DNA of 27,431 nucleotides from positions 1-27,431 of the forward strand of contig DATGKD010000249.1 of NCBI GenBank assembly GCA_035294855.1, written 5' to 3'. This stretch comes from DATGKD01 sp035294855. GTDB lineage: Bacteria > Actinomycetota > Acidimicrobiia > Acidimicrobiales > UBA8190. The notes beneath the pieces were generated by a model that saw only the letters and a program-made list of their open reading frames with translations, was not told the DNA's origin and made no database searches. This document shows, piece by piece, positions 15,769 to 23,588 of this stretch. Position 1 is the first letter of the stretch; each line of letters begins with the position of its first letter. The position numbers and the translations under genes were made by a program.

Positions 15769-16443
15769 ATGTCGGCACGGCCGTTCGTCGTCTCGGTGGC
15801 CCGGCTCCGGCAGACCGTCGGCAGCCGCCGTCACGAGCGCCGCGAAGGGTCGATCGAGGAGCTCGCGTGCACGGGGAGTGCCGTGGTGCCGGGCGCGCTC
15901 CTCGTGGCCGACGTGACCCTCGAATCCGCCGTCGGCGGAATTGCCGTGACCGGCACCGTGAGCGCGCCGTGGAAAGGCGAGTGCCGGCGGTGCCTCGAAC
16001 CCGCGTCGGGCGTGATCGAGGTGCCCGTGCGCGAGCTGTTCACGCAAGGTGGGGACGGCGAAGAGACCTATCCGCTCGTCGACGACGAAGTCGACTTGGA
16101 GCCTCTCGTGCACGACGCCGTCCTTCTCGAGCTGCCGCAGGCACCGCTGTGCCGGCCGGACTGCCTCGGCCTGTGCCCCACGTGCGGTGTCAACCGCAAC
16201 TTCGAAAGCTGCGAGTGCGTGCCGGCGCGTGACCCCCGGTGGGCCGCCCTGGATGCCCTGGCCTCCGAGTCGTCGGCGGGCAGTCCGACCCCCGATCCGA
16301 CGCCGAGCCCCGATCCGACGCCGAGCCCCGATCCGACGCCGAGCGCAGGCGACACCCACGCCGCCGACGCCCCTCGGACTGGCGGGGGTCAGCCGGGCGG
16401 GCAGGGCGCGCCACCGGGTCGAGGTCGTCGGCGAACGGGATAA
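15769..16443 (+). CDS. DUF177 (YceD-family) protein
   Basis: 224 residues. The DUF177/YceD family is nearly always encoded just ahead of rpmF and has been linked to 23S rRNA accumulation or large-subunit assembly in plants and E. coli. Visible hallmarks are the CRRCLEP segment (about 66-72) and the Cys-rich C-terminal part CRPDCLGLCPTCGVNRNF, then CEC, which may bind metal. The core ends near residue 168. An extra 55-residue tail follows with three exact PDPTPS repeats (175-192) and a Gly/Arg-rich end. The ATG lies 11 bases after the coiled-coil stop. TAA at 16441 is also part of a TAACCT box. Confidence 0.88.
   Translation: MSARPFVVSVARLRQTVGSRRHERREGSIEELACTGSAVVPGALLVADVTLESAVGGIAVTGTVSAPWKGECRRCLEPASGVIEVPVRELFTQGGDGEETYPLVDDEVDLEPLVHDAVLLELPQAPLCRPDCLGLCPTCGVNRNFESCECVPARDPRWAALDALASESSAGSPTPDPTPSPDPTPSPDPTPSAGDTHAADAPRTGGGQPGGQGAPPGRGRRRTG
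16291..16344 (+). repeat. 18-base tandem repeat, three exact copies, inside the DUF177 gene
   Basis: Three identical copies of cccgatccgacgccgagc start at 16291, 16309 and 16327. They are in frame and encode PDPTPS three times in the C-terminal tail. The perfect identity suggests recent expansion. Confidence 0.95.
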
Positions 16444-16508
16444 CCTGGCGCGTTTCCGTTCCCGTGCGTTCGAGTCGAGTCCGCTCGAACTGAGCCCTGT
16501 TCGAGCGG
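16441..16508 (+). promoter_or_regulatory. rpmF leader with -10-like box and two mutually exclusive hairpins
   Basis: TAACCT (16441-16446) overlaps the DUF177 stop and could start an rpmF transcript. Downstream, GTTCGAG (16468-16474) can pair with CTCGAAC (16484-16490) across 9 bases. Alternatively CCGCTCGAAC (16481-16490) can pair with GTTCGAGCGG (16499-16508) across 8 bases, a perfect 10-base stem. The middle CTCGAAC is shared, so the two cannot form together. The second hairpin ends 14 bases before the GAGGTG ribosome-binding site (16523-16528) of rpmF. This resembles the layout of an attenuator or translational switch; function is inferred. Confidence 0.42.
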
Positions 16509-16534
16509 TGGCGCCCCGCCCGAGGTGACCGACG

Positions 16535-16714
16535 ATGGCCGTCCCCAAGAAGAAGACCTCCAAAGCGAAGAGCCGGAGCCGCAGGGCGTCCAACTGGACG
16601 CTCGCCCGTCCCGCGCGCAGCGTGTGCCCGCAGTGCCACCACGCCAAGGTGCCGCACGTGGTGTGCCCCAACTGCGGCTGGTACAAGGGCCGGCAGGCGA
16701 TCGAGATCGACTAG
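16535..16714 (+). CDS. rpmF: 50S ribosomal protein L32
   Basis: 59 residues, a structural protein of the large subunit. Begins MAVPKKKTSKAKSRSRRA, the standard L32 start, with the zinc ribbon C31-x2-C34 and C44-x2-C47 (CPQC, CPNCGWYKG), the C+ form. The ATG follows GAGGTG by 6 bases. Its TAG shares one base with the plsX GTG. The DUF177-rpmF-plsX order is conserved across distant bacteria and links ribosome and lipid genes. Confidence 0.97.
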   Translation: MAVPKKKTSKAKSRSRRASNWTLARPARSVCPQCHHAKVPHVVCPNCGWYKGRQAIEID

Positions 16715-17727
16715 TGAGGGCGCCTCGGCCACGACCCGAGGCGTCCCTCGACGCGTTGCCGGTCGCCGTCGACGCCATGGGCGGGGACAAGGCCCCGGGG
16801 GAGATCATCGCCGGCGCCCGACGAGCCGCCTTGGAGTACGACGTCCCGGTCGTGCTCGTCGGTTCGCCCGAGCTCGTGGGGGACACCGGCGACCTCGGGC
16901 TCATCCCGGCGTCCGAGGTGATCGCCATGGACGAGGACCCGGCCGGGTCGGTGCGGCGGAAGAAGGACTCGTCGCTCGTCCGCGCCGCTGAAGCGGTGCG
17001 CGACGGCCGTGCCCTCGCCATGGTGAGCGCGGGCAACACGGGCGCGACGATGGCGAGCGCGCTGCTGCGCATGGGCCGGCTGAAGGGTGTGGTGCGGCCC
17101 GCCATCGCCACGCCGATCCCTCAGCTCGGCGGGCACCCCACGGTGCTCCTCGATGCCGGCGCCAACGCCGAGTGCACGCCGGCGATGCTCGTGCAGTTCG
17201 CGCAGATGGGTACCGCGTATTCCTCCGCCCGGTACGGGGTGCACCGGCCGTCGGTGGCGCTGCTGTCGATCGGCGAGGAGAAGACGAAGGGAAGCCCCCT
17301 CGTCAAGGAGGCGCACGCCCTCCTCGAGCGCGCATCCGGCGTGCACTTCGCCGGCAACGTCGAGGGCCGTGACCTCCTGCACGCCGGCGTCGACGTGGTC
17401 GTCACCGACGGGTTCACCGGCAACGTCGCCCTCAAGACGCTCGAGGGGTCCCTGCGCTTCTTCATGGACACGCTCCTCGAGGTGTTCGCGGCGGACGACG
17501 ACGCCAGGGCCGCCGCCGAGGTCATGCTGCCCAAGCTCGCGCCGCTCGCGGCCGAGTTCGACCCCGACTCGGTGGGTGGGGCGATGCTCCTCGGCGTGGA
17601 CGGCGTGTGCGTGATCAGCCACGGCTCGTCCAACGAGCACGCCATGGTGTCGGCGATCCGGGTTGCCCGGGACCTGGCTGTTGGCGGTCTCGTCGAGCGG
17701 GTCGCCGAAGCGGTCACCGCCGCCTGA
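16714..17727 (+). CDS. plsX: Phosphate acyltransferase PlsX
   Basis: Converts acyl-ACP and phosphate into acyl-phosphate for phosphatidic acid synthesis; a peripheral membrane enzyme. 337 residues, the usual length. The family opening AVDAMGGDKAPGEII is at 18-32, followed by MVSAGNTGATMASALLRMGRLKG, VLLDAGANAECTP, IGEEKTKGSPLVKEAH and the C-terminal TDGFTGNVALKTLEG. The GTG at 16714 overlaps the rpmF stop (TAGTG); the frame is open further upstream but only through rpmF itself. A strong hairpin after the gene probably ends the transcript. Confidence 0.95.
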   Translation: MRAPRPRPEASLDALPVAVDAMGGDKAPGEIIAGARRAALEYDVPVVLVGSPELVGDTGDLGLIPASEVIAMDEDPAGSVRRKKDSSLVRAAEAVRDGRALAMVSAGNTGATMASALLRMGRLKGVVRPAIATPIPQLGGHPTVLLDAGANAECTPAMLVQFAQMGTAYSSARYGVHRPSVALLSIGEEKTKGSPLVKEAHALLERASGVHFAGNVEGRDLLHAGVDVVVTDGFTGNVALKTLEGSLRFFMDTLLEVFAADDDARAAAEVMLPKLAPLAAEFDPDSVGGAMLLGVDGVCVISHGSSNEHAMVSAIRVARDLAVGGLVERVAEAVTAA

Positions 17728-17774
17728 GGCCGGCCCGGTCCCGAGCCTCCGGCTCCGCGTCGCCTCGGACGCCG

Positions 17775-17799
17775 CCCCGGGCCCCCCGACGGCCCGGGG
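17775..17799 (+). terminator. GC-rich hairpin after plsX
   Basis: CCCCGGGCC (17775-17783) and GGCCCGGGG (17791-17799) form a perfect 9-base stem with a 7-base loop, 48 bases after the plsX stop. No T-run follows, as is common for hairpins in high-GC actinobacteria. It sits in the longest intergenic gap of the window (17728-17919). Confidence 0.5.
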
Positions 17800-17864
17800 T
17801 GGGAGCCCCCATCAGAACGTGGCCTCTGACCTGGTATTTCACCGGAGCAGGGGGCCCGACCGGG

Positions 17865-17870
17865 TAGGAT
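17865..17870 (+). promoter_or_regulatory. -10-like box TAGGAT upstream of acpP
   Basis: TAGGAT lies 50 bases before the acpP GTG. Together with the hairpin at 17775-17799 it suggests that acpP-rnc-mutM is a separate transcription unit with a leader of roughly 40 bases. No -35 with good spacing is seen. Confidence 0.38.
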
Positions 17871-17919
17871 CTCGCGCCGGCAGCGCGACCATGAGACCAG
17901 CGCCACCACAGGAGACGAC

Positions 17920-18216
17920 GTGCCCGCAGAGACCCACGTGGAGAAGAGCCCGCTCGGTCGCCAAGAGGTGTTCGAGCTGATCCGCGACCAGCTGGCGGAC
18001 ATCCTCGAGATCGAGCCGGGCACCATCAAAGAGTCCTCCTCGTTCGCCGAGGACCTCGACGCCGACTCGCTCGCCCTCATCGAGCTCGTCGAAGCGCTCG
18101 AAGAGGACCTCGGCGAGCGGACGGTGGGCTTCCGGATCGAAGACGAGGACCTCGAAGACCTCCGCACGGTCCGTGACGCGGTCGATTACGTGGTCGCCAA
18201 GTTGGGGGCTGACTGA
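17920..18216 (+). CDS. acpP: Acyl carrier protein
   Basis: 98 residues, acidic. Carries growing acyl chains on 4'-phosphopantetheine attached to Ser50 in the DSL motif (DADSLALIELVEALEEDLG, 47-65). It is longer than the usual 77-80 residues, with about 12 extra N-terminal residues and a longer acidic loop after the second helix (RIEDEDLEDLRTVRDAV). The GTG at 17920 follows GGAG (17911-17914) by 5 bases. The gene sits between plsX, which uses acyl-ACP, and rnc, the same order as in Firmicutes. Confidence 0.93.
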   Translation: MPAETHVEKSPLGRQEVFELIRDQLADILEIEPGTIKESSSFAEDLDADSLALIELVEALEEDLGERTVGFRIEDEDLEDLRTVRDAVDYVVAKLGAD

Positions 18217-18283
18217 AACGACGGACGCGGGGACGAGTCTGAGCGGCCGGGCGGGCGGCGAATCGGGCACCACCACCGCGGAG

Positions 18284-19078
18284 GTGGTCGAGCCCACAGG
18301 GTCGGACGCTGCGGCCGGGACCGGGGCGACGGGCGCGTTGGCGCACGTGGACGTGGTGGCCGTGGCCGGTCGCCTCGGCGTGACGTTCCGGGAGCCGGGG
18401 TTGCTCGCTCGAGCGCTCTCGCACCGCTCGTGGTGTGCGGAGGCCGGCGGCCTGCCCTCCAACGAACGGTTGGAATTCCTGGGCGACGCCGTCCTCGGCC
18501 TCATCGTCGCGGAACACACGTACCACGCCTATCCGCAGATGTCCGAGGGCGGTCTCGCCAAGGTGCGGGCCGCGGTCGTCAACACGAGCGTGCTCGCCCA
18601 CGTCGCCGGCGATCTCGAACTCGGCTCGGTCCTGCTGCTGGGCAGAGGCGAAGACTCGTCGGGAGGACGCGAGAAGGCGTCGATCCTGGCCAACGCCGTC
18701 GAGGCGGTGATCGGGGCGGTCTACCTCGACGGCGGCTGGGAAGAGGCGGACCGCTTCGTCCTCGGCCTGCTGGGGTCGCGCATCGTCGATGCCGCCGCGG
18801 GGCCCGGGGCCGAGGACTTCAAGACCCGGCTGCAAGAGCTCGTGCTGCGGCACGTGGGTGAGCTGCCCCGCTACGAGGTCGAAGGGACCGGTCCCGACCA
18901 TGCTCGGCGCTACTCCGCCCGGGTCTTCGTGAGCGGCCGCATGGAGGGAGCCGGCGAGGGACGGTCGAAGAAGGACGCCGAGCAGGCCGCCGCCCGGGTT
19001 GCTTGGGGGGCCTTGGCCGGGGACGGCGGAATCCGGCGGCGCGGTGGGCTGGGCGGGGAGGTGAGCGGCGGTGCCTGA
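18284..19078 (+). CDS. rnc: Ribonuclease III
   Basis: Cleaves double-stranded RNA, including rRNA precursors; cytoplasmic dimer. The catalytic signature NERLEFLGDAVLGL lies at about residues 60-73 of this call, and the second acidic site is in NAVEAVIGAVYLDGG. The C-terminal double-stranded-RNA-binding domain runs from about DFKTRLQELV to the KKDAEQAAARVAWGAL segment. The start is uncertain: the frame is open to a GTG at 18173 (inside acpP), GTG at 18284 gives 264 residues, and none has a clear ribosome-binding site; the RNase III fold begins only near base 18345. The end overlaps mutM by 8 bases. Confidence 0.9.
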   Translation: MVEPTGSDAAAGTGATGALAHVDVVAVAGRLGVTFREPGLLARALSHRSWCAEAGGLPSNERLEFLGDAVLGLIVAEHTYHAYPQMSEGGLAKVRAAVVNTSVLAHVAGDLELGSVLLLGRGEDSSGGREKASILANAVEAVIGAVYLDGGWEEADRFVLGLLGSRIVDAAAGPGAEDFKTRLQELVLRHVGELPRYEVEGTGPDHARRYSARVFVSGRMEGAGEGRSKKDAEQAAARVAWGALAGDGGIRRRGGLGGEVSGGA

Positions 19079-19910
19079 GCTCCCCGAAGTCGAAACCATC
19101 CGACGCGACCTCGAACGCGAGGTGGTGGGCCGCCGGGTGAAGACCGTCGAGGTGAAGGGCAAGCGGTCGATCCGCCGCCACAAGAGCGGGCCCGAGTTCC
19201 GAGGGAAGCTCGAGGGACGGCGCGTGAGCTCCATACGCCGCGCCGGCAAGTACCTCCTGTTCGGGCTGGACGGCGACGACGTGCTCGTGGTCCACCTCGG
19301 CATGAGCGGCCAGCTGCTGCGCGCCAAGGGCGTCAAGGACCCGCTCGACAAGCACACCCACGTCGTGATCACCTTCACCCAGGGCGGCCAGCTCCGGTTC
19401 GTGGACCCCAGGACCTTCGGTGAGATGTTCGTCACCGCCGCCGACCAGCTGACCGCGCAGGTGCCCGAGCTCGCCCACCTCGGTTTCGACCCGCTCGAGG
19501 ACGTCATGAGCTGGGACCGCTTCGGGTTGCTCCTCGCCGAGCGGCCCGCGCCGCTCAAGACGCTGCTCATGGACCAGCGCTTCGTGGCCGGCATCGGCAA
19601 CATCTACTCCGACGAGATCCTCTTCGCCGCCGGACTGAGGTACGACCGGCAGTCGAACTCGCTCAGTGCCCAGGAGATTCGCCGCCTGTACCGGTCGATG
19701 ATCGAGACGCTGACCGAGGCGGTCAAGTACCGCGGCTCGTCGCTCGCCGACGAGCAGTACCGGGACCTCTACGGGGAGGTCGGCGAGTACCAGGGCCAGC
19801 ACCAGGTGTACGACCGCGAGGGAAGGGCCTGTCGCCGCTGCCGGAATTCCATCGTGAAAGTGAAGGTCAACGGGCGCTCCGCCTTCTTGTGCGAGCACTG
19901 CCAGATCTGA
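19071..19910 (+). CDS. mutM: Formamidopyrimidine-DNA glycosylase (Fpg)
   Basis: Removes oxidised purines such as 8-oxoguanine from DNA and nicks the abasic site. 279 residues. It begins MPELPEVETIRRDL, giving the catalytic Pro2 and Glu3. RAGKYLLF has the conserved lysine at 60, and the helix-two-turn-helix segment FVAGIGNIYSDEILF is complete. The C-terminal zinc finger has Cys254, Cys257, Cys274 and Cys277. All key residues are present. The GTG at 19071 overlaps the rnc end by 8 bases; the start is fixed because Pro must be the second residue. Confidence 0.96.
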   Translation: MPELPEVETIRRDLEREVVGRRVKTVEVKGKRSIRRHKSGPEFRGKLEGRRVSSIRRAGKYLLFGLDGDDVLVVHLGMSGQLLRAKGVKDPLDKHTHVVITFTQGGQLRFVDPRTFGEMFVTAADQLTAQVPELAHLGFDPLEDVMSWDRFGLLLAERPAPLKTLLMDQRFVAGIGNIYSDEILFAAGLRYDRQSNSLSAQEIRRLYRSMIETLTEAVKYRGSSLADEQYRDLYGEVGEYQGQHQVYDREGRACRRCRNSIVKVKVNGRSAFLCEHCQI

Positions 19911-19942
19911 TCCCCGGCAAGCCCGTCCTCGTGCCGATTTGT

Positions 19943-19964
19943 CCCCGCGCGGCGGCTCGCGGGG
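19943..19964 (+). terminator. Hairpin between mutM and smc
   Basis: CCCCGCG (19943-19949) and CGCGGGG (19958-19964) form a 7-base stem with an 8-base loop, 32 bases after the mutM stop and 27 bases before the smc -10-like box. No T-run follows. Confidence 0.42.
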
Positions 19965-19991
19965 TCACCCAGTGGCGAGGGGGCGCGCCGC

Positions 19992-19997
19992 TAGGGT
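19992..19997 (+). promoter_or_regulatory. -10-like box TAGGGT, leaderless start of smc
   Basis: TAGGGT ends 7 bases before the GTG at 20005. It supports GTG 20005 as the smc start over a more upstream in-frame ATG-type start at 19939. Confidence 0.42.
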
Positions 19998-20004
19998 GGC
20001 GCCA

Positions 20005-23000
20005 GTGTTCCTGAAGTCGTTGAACCTGAAGGGCTTCAAGTCCTTCGCCGACCCGTGCACGTTGATGCTCGAGCCCGGCGTCACCGTCGTGGTCGGCCCC
20101 AACGGCAGCGGGAAGTCGAACGTCGTCGACGCCGTGGCGTGGGTCCTGGGCGCGCAGGGACCGAGGACCGTGCGCTCGTCGAAGATGGAAGACGTCATCT
20201 TCGCGGGATCAGCGGACAGGCCCGCGCTCGGTCGCGCCGAGGTGTCGATCACCATCGACAACCGCGCCGGTCGGTTGCCGGGCGGACTCGCCGAGATCAC
20301 GATCACGCGCACGTTGTTCCGCTCGGGCGACAGCGAGTACGCGCTGAACGGCCAGCCGTGCCGCCTGCTCGACATCCAGGAGCTCTTGTCCGACTCCGGG
20401 GTCGGCCGCCAACAGCACGTCATCGTGAGCCAGGGCCAGTTGGCAGCCATTCTGGACTCCCGGCCCGAGGACCGACGGGCAGTGATCGAGGAGGCTGCCG
20501 GTGTCCTGAAGCACCGGCGTCGGCGCGAACGCGCCGAGCGTCGATTGGCCGCCACCGAGGAGAACCTGGACCGCCTGGGCGACCTCCTGCGCGAGGTTCG
20601 CCGCCAGATGCGCCCGCTCGAACGCCAGGCGAAAGCGGCTCGGTCCCACGCCTCGTTGTCGGACGAGCTGCTCGCCCTGCGTCTCTACCTCGTCGGCCAG
20701 GAGTTGTCGGCATTCGACTCCCGCGCCGCGCAGGGATCGTCGGAGCGCGAACGGCTCGCGCACGAGGAGGCGACCCTCGCTGCGAATCTGCGTGAGCTCG
20801 ACGCCGCCGCCGATGCGACGGCGGCGGAGCTCGCCAACTCGCGTGAGGAGGACCTGGTTGCCGCGCTCACCCGCGTGCAGAGCCTCGTGGAGCGGTGTCG
20901 CGGCTTGGGTGGCGTGGTGGTCGAACGGAGACGGTCGATCGCGCAGGCGCTCGACGCATCGGCCGACGTCGACGTCGTGTCGACGCTGGAGGCCGACGCG
21001 GCGCGCGTGGCGTCGGAGCTGGAGGCCACGCGTCGACGGGAGAGCGAGCTCGCGCCCGACGGGGACGAGGTCCGGCGGGCCGAGCAGGCGCTCGCGGCTG
21101 ACCTCGCCGCCCACGAAGCGGCCTATGCGGACAGCGAGACGTTGCGCAGCGCCGAGGGGGCGTGGGCGCTCGCCCGGGGCGAACTGGAGTCGGTGCGGGG
21201 CACGGTGGCGCGCGAGCAGCGGAACCTCGAACGAGCCGAGCACCGCCGGGCCTCGGCCCAGGCGCGTCGCGAGGCTCTCGACGCCGAGGCGACCGAGCTG
21301 GCGGCCCGCCGTGAAGCGCTCCGAGCAGAGGCGACCGGTCTCGAGGCATCGGCGGAGGAGGCCCACGCCGAAGCGGCCCGGGAGACGGCGGCGGCCGCCG
21401 CGGCCGACGGGCGCCGGCGCGACGCGGAACGCACCGTCCATCGGCTCGAGGCTCGCGCCGAGGCGTTGGCCACCCGCGTCGAAGAGGCCCGGGGCGCGAC
21501 CGCCACGACCGTGGGCGACGACGCCGGTGTTCTGGGAACGCTGGACGAGCTCGTCGACGTGGACGACGAATGGCGCGCCGGGTTCGAAGCCGCAGTCGGC
21601 TTCGCCGCCCGGGCACTCGTCGTGGGTGGCGCCGAACCTGCCCGGTCCGTGCTGGCGCGGCTCGTCGAGCACGGCGTGCCGGGGACGGTCCTGAGGGCGC
21701 CGCTCGATCCAACGTCGTCGCCCCCGTCGCCGGCCCGAGCCGCCGCGTCGCCGCCTCCCGGCTCTGAGCTCATGCGCGATCACGTCCACGCGCGCCGCGC
21801 GCCGGTGTCCGAGCTCCTGGACACGCTGCTCGCCGGCGTCGTGTGCGTGGACGGGGGCTGGCGGGAGGCGGTCGACGTCGCCCTCGAGCATCCCGAGCTC
21901 GTGATCGTCAGCCGGGAGGGCGGGCGATTCTCGCCGAACGGCTGGGTCGTGGGCGGCAGCAGCGCCGCATTGGACGCGCGGGCGCGGCAAGCGGCCGCCG
22001 AAGCGGAAGTAGCCCGGGCCCGGCTCGATGATCTCGCGTCCCAACTGGGCGCCGCGCAGACCCGTGCGGCCGACGCCGGCGACAAGGCGACGGAGATCAG
22101 CCGGCGCCTCGACGACGTGGCGCGGCGAGCCGAGGTGCTCGCGGCCACGCTCGACCGCGCCCGGGTCGAGCTCGAGGCGGCCACCGAGGGGCTCGCCGAG
22201 GCGACGCGGCACCGTGACGTCGTGGCAGAAGCCCTCGATCGGGCGAACGCCGACGCCCGCGCCCTGGAGGCGCGGCTGCCCGGCCTGCAGGAGGCCGCGG
22301 TGGCGGCGGCAGGGCGCCTGGCGAACGCCGACGACGCACGGCGGCGCCTCGAAGAGCGTCGGTCGCAGGTCGCCCTGCTCCGGCGGGACCTCGAGGTTCG
22401 AGTCGCGGGTCTGGCCGAGCGTCGCGCTGTGCTCGAAGCCCGGCTCGGTGACGTCGAACGCCGCCTCTCCGGCCACGCCGAGGCACGCGCCCGCGCGGAG
22501 GAGCGCCGGCGCGCGCTCGAAGCGGAAGCGCTTGCCGCTTCTCGCCTCGGCGACGTCGTCGAGGGACACGCAGCCCGCCTCGGCGCGGTGCTCGATGTCT
22601 TGCGAGACCGGCGCGCTCGTCAGCTCGAGGATGCGCGCGCCGGAGGCGCACGGCTCGAGTCGCTGCGCCACGAGCGTGCGCACACCGAAGAACGTCTCAC
22701 CTCGACCCGCCACGACCTTCAGCGCGTCGAGCTCGACCTGGCCGAGTGCTCGGTGCGGCGCGAGGCGGCGCAGGAGGCGGCGCGCCGCGAGCTCGGGTGC
22801 ACGCCCGAGGAGGCCATCGGCGCGCCCCGCCCGGATCTACCCGAGGGCCGGGACGCCGCGGCTCGGGCTGCCGAAATCGAGACAGAGCTCGCATCGCTCG
22901 GACCGGTGAACCCCCTCGCGCTCGAGGAGCTCGGCGAGCTCGAAGAGCGTCACCGGTTCCTCGAGGAACAGGTCGAAGACGTGCGACGCGCCCGGCGCGA

Positions 23001-23532
23001 GCTCCACCAGGTCATCCGCGCCGTCGACGACGAGATCATGCGTGTGTTCGCGGAGGCGTTCGCCGATGTGAGCGAGCACTTCCGCGTCCTCGTCGAGACG
23101 CTGTTCCCCGGGGGTTCGGGCCGGCTCAGCCTGACCGAGCCCGAGGACCTGCTCAACACGGGCGTGGAAGTCGAAGCGCGCCCCGCCGGCAAGAACGTCC
23201 GCAAGCTCTCACTGTTGTCCGGTGGCGAGCGCTCGCTCGTGTCGCTCGCGTTTCTCTTCGCCGTGTTCCGCAGTCGGCCGTCGCCCTTCTACCTCCTCGA
23301 CGAGGTCGAGGCCGCCCTGGACGACGTGAACCTGCACCGCTTCCTCGACCTGCTCCACGAATTCCGCGAAGAGGCACAGCTCATCATCGTGAGCCACCAG
23401 AAGCGGACGATGGAGTCGGCCGACGCCCTCTACGGCGTCACCATGACACCGGGTGGTTCCTCCAAGGTGGTGAGCCAGAAGGTGGGACGCGAGCCGGAGT
23501 CCGAGCCCGCGGTCAGCGCGAGCCCGGCCTGA
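20005..23532 (+). CDS. smc: Chromosome segregation ATPase SMC
   Basis: Organises and segregates the chromosome as a dimer with ScpA and ScpB. 1175 residues. N-terminal head: FLKSLNLKGFKSFADP and Walker A GPNGSGKSN (31-39). Coiled-coil arm about 165-500, very rich in Ala, Arg and Glu. Hinge about 505-655 (DDEWRAGFEAAVGFAARALVV to the GRFSPNGWVVGG segment). Second coiled coil about 660-1000. C-terminal head: signature LSGGERSLVSLAFLFAVF (from 1071) and Walker B FYLLDEVEAALDD (D1099, E1100). The hinge contains a Pro/Ala/Ser-rich stretch at about 563-590 that looks like a loop insertion. smc-ftsY-ffh is a conserved order. scpA and scpB are not in the window. Confidence 0.97.
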   Translation: MFLKSLNLKGFKSFADPCTLMLEPGVTVVVGPNGSGKSNVVDAVAWVLGAQGPRTVRSSKMEDVIFAGSADRPALGRAEVSITIDNRAGRLPGGLAEITITRTLFRSGDSEYALNGQPCRLLDIQELLSDSGVGRQQHVIVSQGQLAAILDSRPEDRRAVIEEAAGVLKHRRRRERAERRLAATEENLDRLGDLLREVRRQMRPLERQAKAARSHASLSDELLALRLYLVGQELSAFDSRAAQGSSERERLAHEEATLAANLRELDAAADATAAELANSREEDLVAALTRVQSLVERCRGLGGVVVERRRSIAQALDASADVDVVSTLEADAARVASELEATRRRESELAPDGDEVRRAEQALAADLAAHEAAYADSETLRSAEGAWALARGELESVRGTVAREQRNLERAEHRRASAQARREALDAEATELAARREALRAEATGLEASAEEAHAEAARETAAAAAADGRRRDAERTVHRLEARAEALATRVEEARGATATTVGDDAGVLGTLDELVDVDDEWRAGFEAAVGFAARALVVGGAEPARSVLARLVEHGVPGTVLRAPLDPTSSPPSPARAAASPPPGSELMRDHVHARRAPVSELLDTLLAGVVCVDGGWREAVDVALEHPELVIVSREGGRFSPNGWVVGGSSAALDARARQAAAEAEVARARLDDLASQLGAAQTRAADAGDKATEISRRLDDVARRAEVLAATLDRARVELEAATEGLAEATRHRDVVAEALDRANADARALEARLPGLQEAAVAAAGRLANADDARRRLEERRSQVALLRRDLEVRVAGLAERRAVLEARLGDVERRLSGHAEARARAEERRRALEAEALAASRLGDVVEGHAARLGAVLDVLRDRRARQLEDARAGGARLESLRHERAHTEERLTSTRHDLQRVELDLAECSVRREAAQEAARRELGCTPEEAIGAPRPDLPEGRDAAARAAEIETELASLGPVNPLALEELGELEERHRFLEEQVEDVRRARRELHQVIRAVDDEIMRVFAEAFADVSEHFRVLVETLFPGGSGRLSLTEPEDLLNTGVEVEARPAGKNVRKLSLLSGGERSLVSLAFLFAVFRSRPSPFYLLDEVEAALDDVNLHRFLDLLHEFREEAQLIIVSHQKRTMESADALYGVTMTPGGSSKVVSQKVGREPESEPAVSASPA

Positions 23533-23536
23533 CACC

Positions 23537-23560
23537 TGCGCCCGGGGCTTTCCGGGCGCA
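23537..23560 (+). terminator. Hairpin after smc
   Basis: TGCGCCCGG (23537-23545) and CCGGGCGCA (23552-23560) make a perfect 9-base stem with a 6-base loop (ggcttt), 5 bases after the smc stop. It is followed by the ftsY -10-like box rather than a T-run. Confidence 0.55.
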
Positions 23561-23573
23561 ACCGCGCCTCGCG

Positions 23574-23579
23574 TAGGCT
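23574..23579 (+). promoter_or_regulatory. -10-like box TAGGCT upstream of ftsY
   Basis: TAGGCT ends 9 bases before the GTG at 23589, after the smc hairpin. The same hexamer is used before the MFS gene. Confidence 0.38.
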
Positions 23580-23588
23580 CCTTCGCTC

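Noticed and set aside
16466..16481. tRNA T-arm-like stretch GTTCGAGTC
   Set aside because: No acceptor stem, anticodon arm or CCA-adjacent structure can be folded around it.
16480..16510. LexA/SOS box upstream of rpmF (TCGAAC and GTTCGA half sites)
   Set aside because: The actinobacterial box has the half sites 4 bases apart; here the gap is 8, and L32 is not an SOS gene. An RNA hairpin is the simpler reading.
20209..22713. 834-codon open frame on the minus strand inside smc
   Set aside because: It is antisense to a certain SMC gene, shows no family motif, and is Arg/Gly/Leu-biased as expected for an off-frame read of GC-rich coiled-coil DNA.
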